Source: Mycobacterium sp. 3519A
GTDB lineage: Bacteria > Actinomycetota > Actinomycetes > Mycobacteriales > Mycobacteriaceae
DNA length: 64,000 nt
Direction of reading: 5' to 3'
Assembly (NCBI RefSeq): GCF_900240945.1
Contig: NZ_OESG01000014.1
Coordinates: forward strand, 1,408,015-1,472,014
Part shown: one piece after another, positions 36,398 through 47,097 of the stretch
How positions within the stretch are numbered: position 1 is the stretch's first letter
Layout: every line of letters starts with the position of its first letter
Notes under the pieces: model-generated
The model's database searches: none
The model's input: only the letters and a program-made list of their open reading frames with translations
What the model was told of the DNA's origin: nothing
Program-made: the position numbers and the translations under genes

Positions 36398-37644
36398 CTC
36401 GCCAGCGGCTCGTCGGGCGTGAACGTGACCGGCAGCCGGCTCAGCCCGGTCATGCTCGGATTGCCCGAGTAGCGGTGCACACCGCCGACATCGACCCGGT
36501 AATTCGGAATCCTGTCGAGCACCGCCTTCACCATCACCTGGAACATCACCCGCGCCAGCGGGGCGCCGATGCAGCGGTGCGGACCGAGCCCGAACGCCAC
36601 GTGACGATTGGGGGCCCGGTCCAGCACCACCTCGTCGGCGCGCTCGAACTCCTCCTCGTCGCGATTGGCCGAGAACCAACTGATGAGCACCTGATCGTTG
36701 CGCCGAAGTTGTTGTCCGCCAAGGGTTGCGTCGCGACTGACGGTGCGGCTCAGCGTCTTGTTGACCGAGCAGAACCGCAGGAACTCATCGGCCGCGGTGC
36801 GGTAGAGCTCCGGACGGTCGATCAGTTGCTGCCGCAGATCCGGATGCGTGCCGAGGTGCAGCAGGCTCAGCGCCGTCAACGACGTCGTGGTGTCGACGCC
36901 GCCGCCGATCAGGTTCCACAGGATGTCGATCAGCTGGTTGTCGTCCAACCGCCTGCCCTCGAATTGGAACTGCACCAGGAAGCTGGTCAGATCGTCGGCG
37001 GGCTCGGCGCGTCGGGCCGCCGCGAAGCGCAGCAGCCCGTCGATCATCGCGGGCACTTCGGCGATCACCGTGCGGTAGGCGGCCGTGTCGGCGGCATCCA
37101 TCACCCCGTGGAACACATCGGCGTACAACCGCCAGTTGTCGTACGGCAGGCCCATCAACCGCATCGTCAGGATGGCCGGCACGGGGCTGGCGTAGTCAAG
37201 CACCAGGTCCATCCGACCGTCAGCGATCTTCTGGTCGAGGAACCAGTGCGCCGACTGTTCCATGAACGGCCGCATCTTCTCGACGGCGCCCGACGAGAAG
37301 TACGGCGTGAGCGCCTTGCGCAGCGCCAGATGGTACGGACCGTCGACCTCGCCGATGCCCAGCGGCGGTTGGCCCTCGGGACGCGGAATGCCCATCTCGC
37401 CTTGATAATTCACGCCGTCGGACGCGTCGGGTTCGTACTTGTGGGCGAAGGTGTCGCCGTCGCGCGCCACCTGTTCGACCGCGTCGTAACCGCAGACGTA
37501 CCAGAAGCCGCCGTACTTCTCGTTCCACGCCACCGGGCACCGGCGGCGCAGATCGGCGTTGATCTCCAACTCGTCGCGGCTGAACGCTTCGGAATGGTGA
37601 TCGAAGTCGACGGCTACGCCGGCACTGACGTCTGGCCGGCCCAT
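36394..37644 (-). CDS. Cytochrome P450
   Basis: 416 residues. The I-helix oxygen-binding patch GGGVDTTTS lies at 248-256, EXXR at Glu287-Arg290 and the heme ligand is Cys358 in FGLGPHRCIG. It is soluble, without a signal. No ferredoxin or reductase gene is adjacent, so partners are elsewhere. Steroid, terpene or fatty-acid substrates are all possible; the family number cannot be given from this reading. Confidence 0.92.
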   Translation of the reverse strand: MGRPDVSAGVAVDFDHHSEAFSRDELEINADLRRRCPVAWNEKYGGFWYVCGYDAVEQVARDGDTFAHKYEPDASDGVNYQGEMGIPRPEGQPPLGIGEVDGPYHLALRKALTPYFSSGAVEKMRPFMEQSAHWFLDQKIADGRMDLVLDYASPVPAILTMRLMGLPYDNWRLYADVFHGVMDAADTAAYRTVIAEVPAMIDGLLRFAAARRAEPADDLTSFLVQFQFEGRRLDDNQLIDILWNLIGGGVDTTTSLTALSLLHLGTHPDLRQQLIDRPELYRTAADEFLRFCSVNKTLSRTVSRDATLGGQQLRRNDQVLISWFSANRDEEEFERADEVVLDRAPNRHVAFGLGPHRCIGAPLARVMFQVMVKAVLDRIPNYRVDVGGVHRYSGNPSMTGLSRLPVTFTPDEPLAS

Positions 37645-37831
37645 TGGGCCATCTTTGCATTTTTAGGGAGTTAAGTCGCGAGGTGAAGGCCGCATTGACC
37701 AGCTACTTCACAGAAATAGTGAGTTGCATCACACAAGTATGTGTTATACGGTATGCAATCTCTTGCGCGGGTTGAAATCCCGAACTCGTGCCCATGTGCC
37801 GCTTGGCGCCCGACGACACGAGAGGCGTTCC

Positions 37832-38866
37832 GTGTTCAAACTCGTCGCAGGAGTGGGGGCCATCACCGCCGCCGCTCTCCTCACAGCCGGCTGCAGCACA
37901 CCGACCGCCGCACCGGCTGCGCCCGTCAGTCAACCGCCCGCACCGAAGGTGAAGGTCGTCACCGGGCAGACCATCGCACTACCCGGTGTGGGTGGTCACG
38001 GAGATGAGGTGGTTGTCGACCCGGAAGCCCACGCCGCGTACGTTGCCCAAAGCCCGGACAACAACCTTGTCGTCATCGACACGACCGCCAACAGCGTGAA
38101 AGCGGTGGTGCCCCAGATAGTGAACGGGAATGGCATCGCCTTCAGCGACTCCTATGTCTTCGCGGCGGAAGCAGACGCTGGAGCCATCGCGGTCATCGCG
38201 AAACCCAGCTGGAAGGTCGTGGCTACCGTGCCCTCGGGCGGAAAGACGCCCGACGCCGTCTATTACGACCCGCATGAGAACAGTGTCTTCGTCGCCAATG
38301 ACGACTCGAACAACATCGAACAGTTCTCCGCCGCTGCGCCATTCGCCGTCGAAGGGACACTGAATCTTGCTCCGGCACAGCCTAAAACCGGACCTGACTT
38401 GGGAACCTATTCGAGCGTCGACGACAAGATCTATCAATCCGACGACAACAACATAGACGTCATCGACGCGAAGACCCGGACGATCCAGAAGGTCTTCACG
38501 CCGGTCGGCGCCGATGTCGCGACGAAGGACATGTACTACGACCAGGCGCATCACCTGCTCTGGGTGGGGACGTCCGACCCCAAGGTGCTCGCGATCGACC
38601 CGGACACGGGCAATGTCGTCTACACCGTGAAGACCGCATCCGGCATGGACCAACTCGCGGCGGACACCGATGATGGCTTGCTCTTCCTCGGCGAGAGTAA
38701 GGCGGGCGTCATGGGGGTCGTCGACCTCGCTACCCACCAAAACATCACCGATGTCAAGACGGAGTCGGGGTTCCATACCGAGGGTTATCTGCCAGGCGCA
38801 CACCTCGCCTACGCCTATTTGAACCAGTCAAACAAGGTCGAGGTAGACAACGTCAGCAAGTCGTAG
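37832..38866 (+). CDS. Beta-propeller lipoprotein (YVTN/NHL-like)
   Basis: 344 residues from GTG 37832, with GAGAGGCG upstream. Lipobox LLTAGC near residues 15-20 puts it on the outer face of the membrane. Six to seven similar segments, such as NNLVVIDTTANSVKAVVPQI and NSVFVANDDSNNIEQFSAAA, form a beta-propeller. The gene is lower in GC and uses more A/T third positions than neighbours, a sign of transfer. Frames open earlier, from 37724 and ATG 37739, but lack a signal. Confidence 0.75.
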   Translation: MFKLVAGVGAITAAALLTAGCSTPTAAPAAPVSQPPAPKVKVVTGQTIALPGVGGHGDEVVVDPEAHAAYVAQSPDNNLVVIDTTANSVKAVVPQIVNGNGIAFSDSYVFAAEADAGAIAVIAKPSWKVVATVPSGGKTPDAVYYDPHENSVFVANDDSNNIEQFSAAAPFAVEGTLNLAPAQPKTGPDLGTYSSVDDKIYQSDDNNIDVIDAKTRTIQKVFTPVGADVATKDMYYDQAHHLLWVGTSDPKVLAIDPDTGNVVYTVKTASGMDQLAADTDDGLLFLGESKAGVMGVVDLATHQNITDVKTESGFHTEGYLPGAHLAYAYLNQSNKVEVDNVSKS

Positions 38867-38948
38867 TCTGCAGGCCCCTTGCGCTGCGTTCGCCGGATCG
38901 AATAGGAGCCGTGTCTGGGTCCAGCGCGCTCCACGGCCGGAGGCGGCT

Positions 38949-39310
38949 TTGCATCCAACGGTGTTCAACCACATCGGATTATGCGTTTCTGATCGTGAAC
39001 GCTCGCGGCGCTTCTACGAAGGTCTGCTTGGCTCCCAGTTCTGGTGGGAACTCGAGCTGCCCGACGACGGCACCGAGAAGCTGCTGCAGCTGAAGCGGCC
39101 CATCGGCGCGCAATGAACGACGTCGGGCTGACCCACATTTCCTTGTCGGTGTCCGACCTGCCCGCGGTGCTGGCCAAGGTCGACGACTTCGGCGGCTCGG
39201 TGGTCGATGAGACGGTCACCGCGCAGTTCGCGATGATCCGCGACCCCGACGGCCAGCTGATCGAACTGCTTCCCGATACGTGGCTGGCCAACCTGCCACC
39301 GCGGCCGTAG
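38949..39310 (+). pseudogene. VOC/glyoxalase-family gene split by an internal deletion
   Basis: The N-terminal half starts at TTG 38949 (LHPTVFNHIGLCVSDRER, then SRRFYEGLLGSQFWWELELP) and stops at 39116. The C-terminal half (MNDVGLTHISLSVSDLPAVL, later FAMIRDPDGQLIELLPDTW) starts at ATG 39113, in another frame. Both match one VOC protein, but the roughly 30 residues that normally join them are missing. The halves overlap by ATGA, so translation of a split product is possible but unlikely to be functional. Intact relatives are metal-dependent dioxygenases or isomerases. Confidence 0.75.
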
Positions 39311-39316
39311 CCACTA

Positions 39317-39346
39317 TTGCTTTCACTACATCCGTAGTGGTACCGT
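39317..39346 (+). promoter_or_regulatory. Candidate promoter with TetR operator in the spacer
   Basis: A TTGCTT -35 element at 39317-39322 and TACCGT -10 element at 39341-39346 are 18 bases apart. The predicted start site is about 39353, the A of the ATG of the following gene, which would give a leaderless mRNA, common in mycobacteria. The first palindromic operator (39324-39339) fills the spacer. Confidence 0.5.
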
Positions 39347-39376
39347 CGGCCCATGAGGACCACTACGCATGTAGTG
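39324..39376. promoter_or_regulatory. Twin palindromic operators CACTAC-N4-GTAGTG
   Basis: Site 1 is 39324-39339 and site 2 is 39361-39376; arms are identical and perfect, and their centres are 37 bases apart. Site 2 falls within the first codons of the next gene. The best candidate protein is the TetR regulator at 40099-40665, downstream in the same unit. Binding at both sites would block the start of transcription. Confidence 0.75.
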
Positions 39377-39657
39377 CATGGCTACTTCTTCCGATCCCGA
39401 TGACCTATGCGGCCGTCGCCGGGATCGCAAGCTACCGCCGAATGGCATTCGCCAACCGGGCGCACAAGATCGCGGTCACCGCGTCGCTGGTGTACATCAC
39501 CGCGAGCGTCCCACTGCATCTCTACGTGCTGTTCGTGCTGAAAGACGTCAGCTTCTACGTCCACATGGCCGGTTACTGGTTCAGCTATCTGCTGCTCTGC
39601 CTGGTGTATCCGGCGTTCCTGGTCATGCTCTGGAAAGTGAGCTATCGCAATGACTAG
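39353..39657 (+). pseudogene. Four-TM membrane protein gene with internal deletion (paralogue of next gene)
   Basis: The frame from ATG 39353 encodes MRTTTHVVHGYFFRSR and stops at 39403. The frame from ATG 39400 encodes MTYAAVAGIASYRRM and the rest, ending at 39657. The downstream paralogue has HGYFFRE joined to PMTYAG by about 50 residues with a transmembrane helix, which are missing here. The junction TTCTTCCG/ATCCCGATG suggests a deletion between short CTTCCG repeats. The remaining part keeps three TM helices, so a truncated product is conceivable. Confidence 0.7.
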
Positions 39658-40098
39658 CACCCAGCTCGCCACACCGACGTGGCGCGACACGTACCGGCGG
39701 CACGGCTACTTCTTCCGCGAAGCGGCGATGCTCACCATCGGCCTCGGCGTCGTCATCCACCTGCTGCGGGTGATCCTCGGGGACGCCATGACGATGCAGT
39801 ACGTGATGACCCCGACCACCGACAAGATCCTGCTTGTGCCAATGACTTACGCGGGCATCACCGGCATCATGCTGCTTGCTCAGCACCGCGTGCGGTTCGT
39901 CAACAAGCCCCACCGTGCGCTGTTCACCGGGTCGGTGGTCTACATCGCAGGCAGCGTGCCGCTGCACATCTACTGCAGCTACATCGTCTGGGACACCAGC
40001 CTGATGACGTGGTTTCCGATGTGGTTCAGCTGGTTCCTGCTGATCGTGGTGTACCCGGCGTTCCTGACGCTGTTCGCCAAGCTGCAATATAGGAACTG

Positions 40099-40099
<1 letters not shown>
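39650..40099 (+). CDS. Four-TM membrane protein of unknown function
   Basis: 149 residues with four hydrophobic segments (about 25-43, 60-78, 90-112, 120-140). Shares PMTYAG, HRALFTGSVVYIAGSVPLHI and WFLLIVVYPAFLTLFAKL with the truncated copy upstream, from tandem duplication. It overlaps the truncated copy by eight bases and the TetR gene by one, so all are likely one operon under the twin operators. Family not recognised. Confidence 0.75.
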
Positions 40100-42527
<2,428 letters not shown>

Positions 42528-42531
42528 CTAC

Positions 42532-42570
42532 CCGCGACGGGAGGCCAGTCTTGATCAGACCCCGTCGCGG
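42532..42570 (-). promoter_or_regulatory. Hairpin in the leuA leader
   Basis: A perfect 10-bp stem (CCGCGACGGG at 42532-42541 with 42561-42570) and a 19-base loop lie 53 bases upstream of the leuA start. It might be an attenuator or an mRNA stability element. No T-box signature (TGGNACCGCG) and no clear leader peptide rich in Leu codons were found. Confidence 0.5.
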
Positions 42571-42674
42571 CTGCCGAGAAGGAGCACCCGCTGCACGCGA
42601 CCACTGTAGCAAGTCGAACTGGCAGGCCAAAACTCCAGGTCGTGTCACCGCGCTGGCGTTGTCTTCGCCGCTTT

Positions 42675-43241
42675 CTAACTTGCCCCCGGCACGAGACCGC
42701 GAAGGACCGCCACCACTTTGTCGGTAGACCTCGCGAGATCGACGTCGTTATCCGCCGCCAGCCAGTGCCGGTAAGCCTCACGAAACACGTTGACCCCCAC
42801 GCGCGCGGCCAGTTTCGCCACTTCTGCGCCGACTCCGTGCGCCCGCAATGCGCTGTGGAACTCGTCGGCCATTTGATGCTGTTTGATCAGCTCGCGCTCG
42901 AGCAGGTAGGGCGTCGATGCGATCATCGCTTCTCGCCGGCGCAGAAATTCGCGTGGCGCCAGACCTTCCCAGTCGAAACCGACCAAGACGCGGATCACCG
43001 CCAGCAGCGGCTCGGCCACGTCGGCCTGACGAAGTTCTGCTACCAGCGCCTTGCGCAACACCTCCTCGTCCGCGAACAGCACCTCTTCCTTGTCCGGGAA
43101 GTACCGAAAAAACGTGCGGGTAGTGAGCCCGGCGCGCTCGGCGATCTGAACCGCGCTGGTGTCCTCGAACCCCTGCTCCTGGAACAACTCCATGGCGGCC
43201 CGTTGAAGGCGCTCTTTACTGCCCTTCTCCCACCGAGGCAT
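42675..43241 (-). CDS. TetR-family regulator, divergent from a cupin gene
   Basis: 188 residues from ATG 43241. HTH from KERLQRAAMELFQEQGFEDT to FFRYFPDKEEVLFADEEVLR. ATG starts further upstream (43346) would run through the operators. A set of repeated palindromes precedes it and the divergent cupin gene, so it probably represses both. The ligand is unknown. Confidence 0.87.
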   Translation of the reverse strand: MPRWEKGSKERLQRAAMELFQEQGFEDTSAVQIAERAGLTTRTFFRYFPDKEEVLFADEEVLRKALVAELRQADVAEPLLAVIRVLVGFDWEGLAPREFLRRREAMIASTPYLLERELIKQHQMADEFHSALRAHGVGAEVAKLAARVGVNVFREAYRHWLAADNDVDLARSTDKVVAVLRGLVPGAS

Positions 43242-43257
43242 AGCCGCACGGTACTCC

Positions 43258-43345
43258 GGTGATGACACGGCGTGACAACGCCGGACTCGCGCACTCATGT
43301 CACGCCGCGACATCAGTGTTATCGTGATGTCACGCCGCGACATCA
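43258..43345. promoter_or_regulatory. Repeated TetR-type operators ATGTC-N7-GACAT
   Basis: Site 1 at 43297-43313 and site 2 at 43327-43343 have the same 17-base sequence and lie 30 bases apart, about three helical turns. Site 2 extends to TGATGTC...GACATCA. A third, degenerate copy is read on the minus strand at 43259-43279 (TTGTCACGCCGTGTCATCA). All are between the divergent TetR and cupin genes. Confidence 0.8.
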
Positions 43346-43366
43346 CGCGGACGTGACGAAAGTGAG

Positions 43367-43927
43367 ATGCAAATGGCGAGAAGTGAGCGCCGGGCTCAAG
43401 TGCTGCTGGGGCGAGCGGGGGAATCGCCCGCGTACTGGTACCGCGGGGTGCTGTGGGACGTCCTGATGTCCGCCGACCAGACGCTCGGCGAGTTCACGTT
43501 CATCGAGCAGATCATTCCCGCCGGAGCAGGCCCGCCTGCGCACGTCCACGAGCGTCAGGCTGAGGGGTTTTATCTGCTTTCCGGTGAGGTCGAATTCGTC
43601 GTCGGACCCGACGATGAGGTGGTGCGGGCCGAACCGGGTGCTGCGGTGTGGGTTCCGAAATCGACGAGGCACGCGTTTCGCGTGGTTTCCGAGGAGGACG
43701 CCCGGGTCCTGAATTTCTACACGCCGGGCGGCTTCGATGACCATCTTCCGTACTACGGCGCGCAAGCCACGGCGCGGTCTCTTCCGCCTGCCGATCTAGG
43801 GGTCTCGGAGTTGGATCGGGAACGCCAGGGCACCTCTGGACCGAAGCGGGATGCGTATCTGCAACGGCTGGCCGACATCGCCGAGGGCACCTGGGATTTC
43901 TCGATGCCCGACCCAAATCTCAAGTGA
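43367..43927 (+). CDS. Cupin-domain protein
   Basis: 186 residues. The cupin barrel shows IIPAGAGPPAHVHERQAEGF with two His and a Glu as metal ligands, YLLSGEVEFVVG and AAVWVPKSTRHAFRVVSEED. It is a small-molecule or isomerase-type cupin; none of the partner enzymes is adjacent. Divergent from the TetR gene and under the same operators. ATG 43373 is an alternative start. Confidence 0.85.
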   Translation: MQMARSERRAQVLLGRAGESPAYWYRGVLWDVLMSADQTLGEFTFIEQIIPAGAGPPAHVHERQAEGFYLLSGEVEFVVGPDDEVVRAEPGAAVWVPKSTRHAFRVVSEEDARVLNFYTPGGFDDHLPYYGAQATARSLPPADLGVSELDRERQGTSGPKRDAYLQRLADIAEGTWDFSMPDPNLK

Positions 43928-43962
43928 GACAGTCGGATACACGACAGGAACGCGGGGCACTG

Positions 43963-45072
43963 TCACACCGCGACGCTTGACCGGATTTCGAGGTGGCGGG
44001 TGTGCACGCCGGTGAGGAAATCGCCGACCTCGCGGGCGCAGCGACGTGCCAGGCCCATGTCGACCAGGTCGAAGGCGTGCCCAGCCCGCGGTATCTCGCA
44101 GAACTTCACCGGGTTCTTCGACACCGCCTGCAACTCGGCATGGAACTCGCGTGCCTCGTCGACCGGGATGATGGCGTCCTGATCGCCGTGGATGAGCAGG
44201 AACGGCGGCGCGTCCTGGTGGATGCGGGCAAGCGGCGACGCGGCGGTGTAAATCTCGGGATGCCGAGAAGCGCTGCGGCCCACCACAACTCGTTCGAGGA
44301 AGCCCTGGAAGCTGGGGTGCGTGGCATTCGACCGGCACTGCCAGTCGTAGCGGCCGTAGATGCCGACCACCGCGTCCACCGAGGTGTCGGCAGCGTCGTC
44401 GAGTTCCCCGCGGAACGCCGGATCGCCGGGACTGAGCCCTGCCAGGGCGGCCAAATGACCGCCCGCCGAACAACCGGCGATCGTCACGAAGTTCCTGTCG
44501 CCGCCGAACTGATCGACGTTCGCGCGGGCCCACGCGATCGCCGCGTTGACGTCGGCAATGTGCCGCGGCCAGCGATGCACCGGCGACACCCGGTAATCCA
44601 TCGTCAGGCACACCCAGCCCTGTTTGACCAGATGCGACAGCAGCGTGTGGCCTTGCAACACCCTGGTGCCCTGCACCCACGCTCCACCGGGCACGAACAA
44701 CAGCACGGGCGCATCAGGGGGCAGATCGGGTCGACGCCACACGTCGAGCAGTTGAGCGGGGTGACTGCCGTACTGCACGGAACTGCGGTACAGGCAGCGT
44801 TGCCGCTGGGCACGGAACAGCAGGTACGGCGGCATCTTGGTGCCACGCTGCTTCGCCACCACGGTCTGCGCCTCGGCCGCGGGCGCCGACGGGTGGGCGC
44901 CGAACCGGCGGGTGACCGCGCCGCGGATGGCGGCGGGCGCGTAGTGACCACCCCACAGCGCCATCGCGGTGAGCCCGGCGAACGGTTGCAGATGCTTGCC
45001 GACGACGGGCAGCGACGAGTACAACCGGGTCGACGCCAGAACGACGTCGACGGGATGCAGCGACCGGATCAC
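43963..45072 (-). CDS. Alpha/beta hydrolase, carboxylesterase/lipase (HSL-like)
   Basis: 369 residues from GTG 45072, which overlaps the preceding small ORF (GTGA). VLLFVPGGAWVQGTRVLQGH is the oxyanion region (PGGAW in place of HGGG), the nucleophile elbow is TIAGCSAGGHLAALA, and Asp and His lie in LLIHGDQDAIIPVDEA and RAGHAFDLV. It is a predicted intracellular ester hydrolase of the Lip family. A longer frame to 45144 overlaps the small zinc-ribbon ORF. Confidence 0.85.
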   Translation of the reverse strand: MIRSLHPVDVVLASTRLYSSLPVVGKHLQPFAGLTAMALWGGHYAPAAIRGAVTRRFGAHPSAPAAEAQTVVAKQRGTKMPPYLLFRAQRQRCLYRSSVQYGSHPAQLLDVWRRPDLPPDAPVLLFVPGGAWVQGTRVLQGHTLLSHLVKQGWVCLTMDYRVSPVHRWPRHIADVNAAIAWARANVDQFGGDRNFVTIAGCSAGGHLAALAGLSPGDPAFRGELDDAADTSVDAVVGIYGRYDWQCRSNATHPSFQGFLERVVVGRSASRHPEIYTAASPLARIHQDAPPFLLIHGDQDAIIPVDEAREFHAELQAVSKNPVKFCEIPRAGHAFDLVDMGLARRCAREVGDFLTGVHTRHLEIRSSVAV

Positions 45073-45167
45073 TGGGCCGGGTCCGCTTCGGATCGGCCGG
45101 AGCACGACTCGCAAACCGATTCGTCCAGGCCGAATGCGCCACAACTTGGGCAGATGAACTCGAGCAC
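45069..45167 (-). CDS. Tiny zinc-ribbon protein, 32 residues
   Basis: Starts at GTG 45167 with GGAAGG about 9-10 bases upstream. The product LEFICPSCGAFGLDESVCES CSG contains two CxxC knuckles (CPSC and CESC) 12 residues apart, enough for one zinc. It is translationally coupled (GTGA) to the esterase start. Very short, no homology evidence; kept because of the clear knuckles and coupling. Confidence 0.5.
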   Translation of the reverse strand: MLEFICPSCGAFGLDESVCESCSGRSEADPAQ

Positions 45168-45253
45168 GTGCGCCGCCTTCCGATCCCGAGCGCCGACTGG
45201 CTGCGGCGTGCGCCTTTGGTACCCAGCTACCGTCGAAGTGAAACCGCAGGCGC

Positions 45254-45901
45254 TCAGACCTGCGAGTCCGGGAATGCGATCACCGACAGGAAACGGATGG
45301 GCACCTCGACCAGGTCGATGGGGCCGTGCGCGCCTTCGCCGTCGAACTGCAGAGAATCTCCGGGGTGCAGCCGATACACCGACCTGCTGTGGCTGTACTC
45401 CATCACGCCTTCCAGCATGAAGATGAACTCGGTGCCGGGATGCTGGAACAGCGGATAGGTCTTGCTCTTCTCCGACAGCGTGACGTGCAGGCATTCGAGC
45501 CGCTTGTGTTCGCCCCGTAGCGATCCGAGCAGTTGGTACTCGTGGCCCTCCTTGGTGCCGTTGCGCACGATCCGCGCGCCCGTGCCCGCTTTCACGAACG
45601 CGGCGGGGCGCTCGACGTCCGCGCCGCGGAACAGCGAGGTGACCGGCACGTCGAAACCCTTGGCCAGCAAGGCAAGTGTGCTCAAGCTGCAGGACGTCTG
45701 TGCGTTCTCGATCTTCGACATCATCGCTTTGGAGATGCCAACGCGGACAGCCATTTCCGCGACCGTGAGGCCCTGCTGCTGTCGCAGTTGCCGGACGTTG
45801 CGGGCGATCGCGGCCTCGATCTCCAGTTCTTCAACCGGCTCATGAGGATCGCGGTCGCGGGCGGTGCCCGACTTGTTGCGCAGCAGCGGGATGTCAGTCA
45901 C
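45254..45901 (-). CDS. XRE-family regulator with cupin domain (PuuR-like)
   Basis: 215 residues from GTG 45901. HTH at about 35-90 (NVRQLRQQQGLTVAEMAVRV, GISKAMMSKIENAQTSCSLS) is followed by a cupin sensor domain (ECLHVTLSEKSKTYPLFQHP, FMLEGVMEYSHSRSVYRLHP). Regulators of this type often control amine or amino acid catabolism. It lies directly downstream of the FAD oxidase gene and is probably the local regulator of the cluster. Confidence 0.88.
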   Translation of the reverse strand: MTDIPLLRNKSGTARDRDPHEPVEELEIEAAIARNVRQLRQQQGLTVAEMAVRVGISKAMMSKIENAQTSCSLSTLALLAKGFDVPVTSLFRGADVERPAAFVKAGTGARIVRNGTKEGHEYQLLGSLRGEHKRLECLHVTLSEKSKTYPLFQHPGTEFIFMLEGVMEYSHSRSVYRLHPGDSLQFDGEGAHGPIDLVEVPIRFLSVIAFPDSQV

Positions 45902-45912
45902 GGCCGTCCTGT

Positions 45913-47097
45913 CTAGCGCATCTGGCCCGCGCCGACATACGGATACGGCGACTTCAACAGGTCGTCCTCAGCGAACCGGGCCAACCGGAAATCGGAGTGC
46001 GGGATGCGGGGATCGCTGCTGTGTCCGTCGACGACGAGGTCGGCGATCAACCGGCCCACCGCGGGCGCGATCTTGAACCCGTGGCCGCTGAAACCCGCTG
46101 CGACGACGAGGCCGTCGAGGCCGGTGGCGGAGATCACCGGATTCCAGTCCGGGGTGACGTCGTAGCAGCCGGCGTAGCTGCTGCTGATGGCCGCATCGGT
46201 GAAACCGGGGAAACGGGTGCCCACCTTGTCGACGGTGAGGTCGACGAACGCGTCGGTGGCGCGGTTGAGGTAGTTGTCGGGATCGGCCTCTTCGACGTCG
46301 GACAGGTCGCTGTTGCCGAACAGGATGTCGCCGCCGACCTCCGGGCGGACGTACTGCAGCGAGACCAGGTCGGAGAAGACCGGAACGGCGCCCACCTCTA
46401 CGCCGGGCGCGATCGTGACGATCTGCTCACGCACCACCCGGATCGGCACGTCAATCCCGTACGGCGCGAGGAACGGTCGGGTCCAGACTCCGGTCGCGAC
46501 GACGACGGTGCCCGCCGAGATTTCGGTGCCGTCGGCCAGCCGGACGCCGGTGACGCGGTCGCCGTCGACGAGGAGTTCGGTCACGGTGGCGCCCTGCCGG
46601 ATCCGAACGCCCGCCGCCCGCGCCGCGGTCGCGAACGCCTGCGCGGTCATGTACGCGTCGCCGTAGCCGCCGCGCGCCTCCCAGCCGAACGCCTCGAACG
46701 GCGACAGGTCGGCGAACGGCCACATGCGGGCGACCTCGGAGGAATCGATCTCCTCGGTCTGCACACCGACGGCACGTTGGGCGGCAAGGCTTTTGCGTAA
46801 CGATTCGACGTTGGGCTCGCCGACGCCGACGACATACCCGGTCTGCCGGAAACCGATGTCGGCGCCGAAGATCTCCTCGGCCTGCTCGAACACCTCCAGC
46901 CCGACGGTGGCCATCGCGGCCAGCGACGTGACCCCGTAGTGGCAGCGGACGATCCCGCTGGACTTGCCTGTCATTCCGGAGGCGACGGTATTGCGTTCAG
47001 CCACAACGACATCGCTGACGCCGCGCTGACTCAGTGCCCACGCGGCCGCCGCCCCTTCGATGCCACCGCCGACGATGACGACATCCGCGGTGCTCAC
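45913..47097 (-). CDS. FAD-dependent amine oxidase (DAO/sarcosine-oxidase-like)
   Basis: 394 residues from GTG 47097, chosen because it overlaps the upstream stop (GTGA) and places ADVVIVGGGIEGAAAAWALS, the FAD-binding GxGxxG segment, at the N terminus. The late GLDGLVVAAGFSGHGFKIAP is typical of DAO-family oxidases. It could oxidise sarcosine, glycine or an N-methylated amino acid. In this operon N-methylglutamate or glutamate-derived amine is the natural candidate (inference). Confidence 0.88.
   Translation of the reverse strand: MSTADVVIVGGGIEGAAAAWALSQRGVSDVVVAERNTVASGMTGKSSGIVRCHYGVTSLAAMATVGLEVFEQAEEIFGADIGFRQTGYVVGVGEPNVESLRKSLAAQRAVGVQTEEIDSSEVARMWPFADLSPFEAFGWEARGGYGDAYMTAQAFATAARAAGVRIRQGATVTELLVDGDRVTGVRLADGTEISAGTVVVATGVWTRPFLAPYGIDVPIRVVREQIVTIAPGVEVGAVPVFSDLVSLQYVRPEVGGDILFGNSDLSDVEEADPDNYLNRATDAFVDLTVDKVGTRFPGFTDAAISSSYAGCYDVTPDWNPVISATGLDGLVVAAGFSGHGFKIAPAVGRLIADLVVDGHSSDPRIPHSDFRLARFAEDDLLKSPYPYVGAGQMR

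Noticed and set aside
43993..45420. 475-codon ORF opposite the esterase
   Set aside because: Shadow of the esterase reading frame; the minus-strand gene has catalytic motifs and the plus frame has none.
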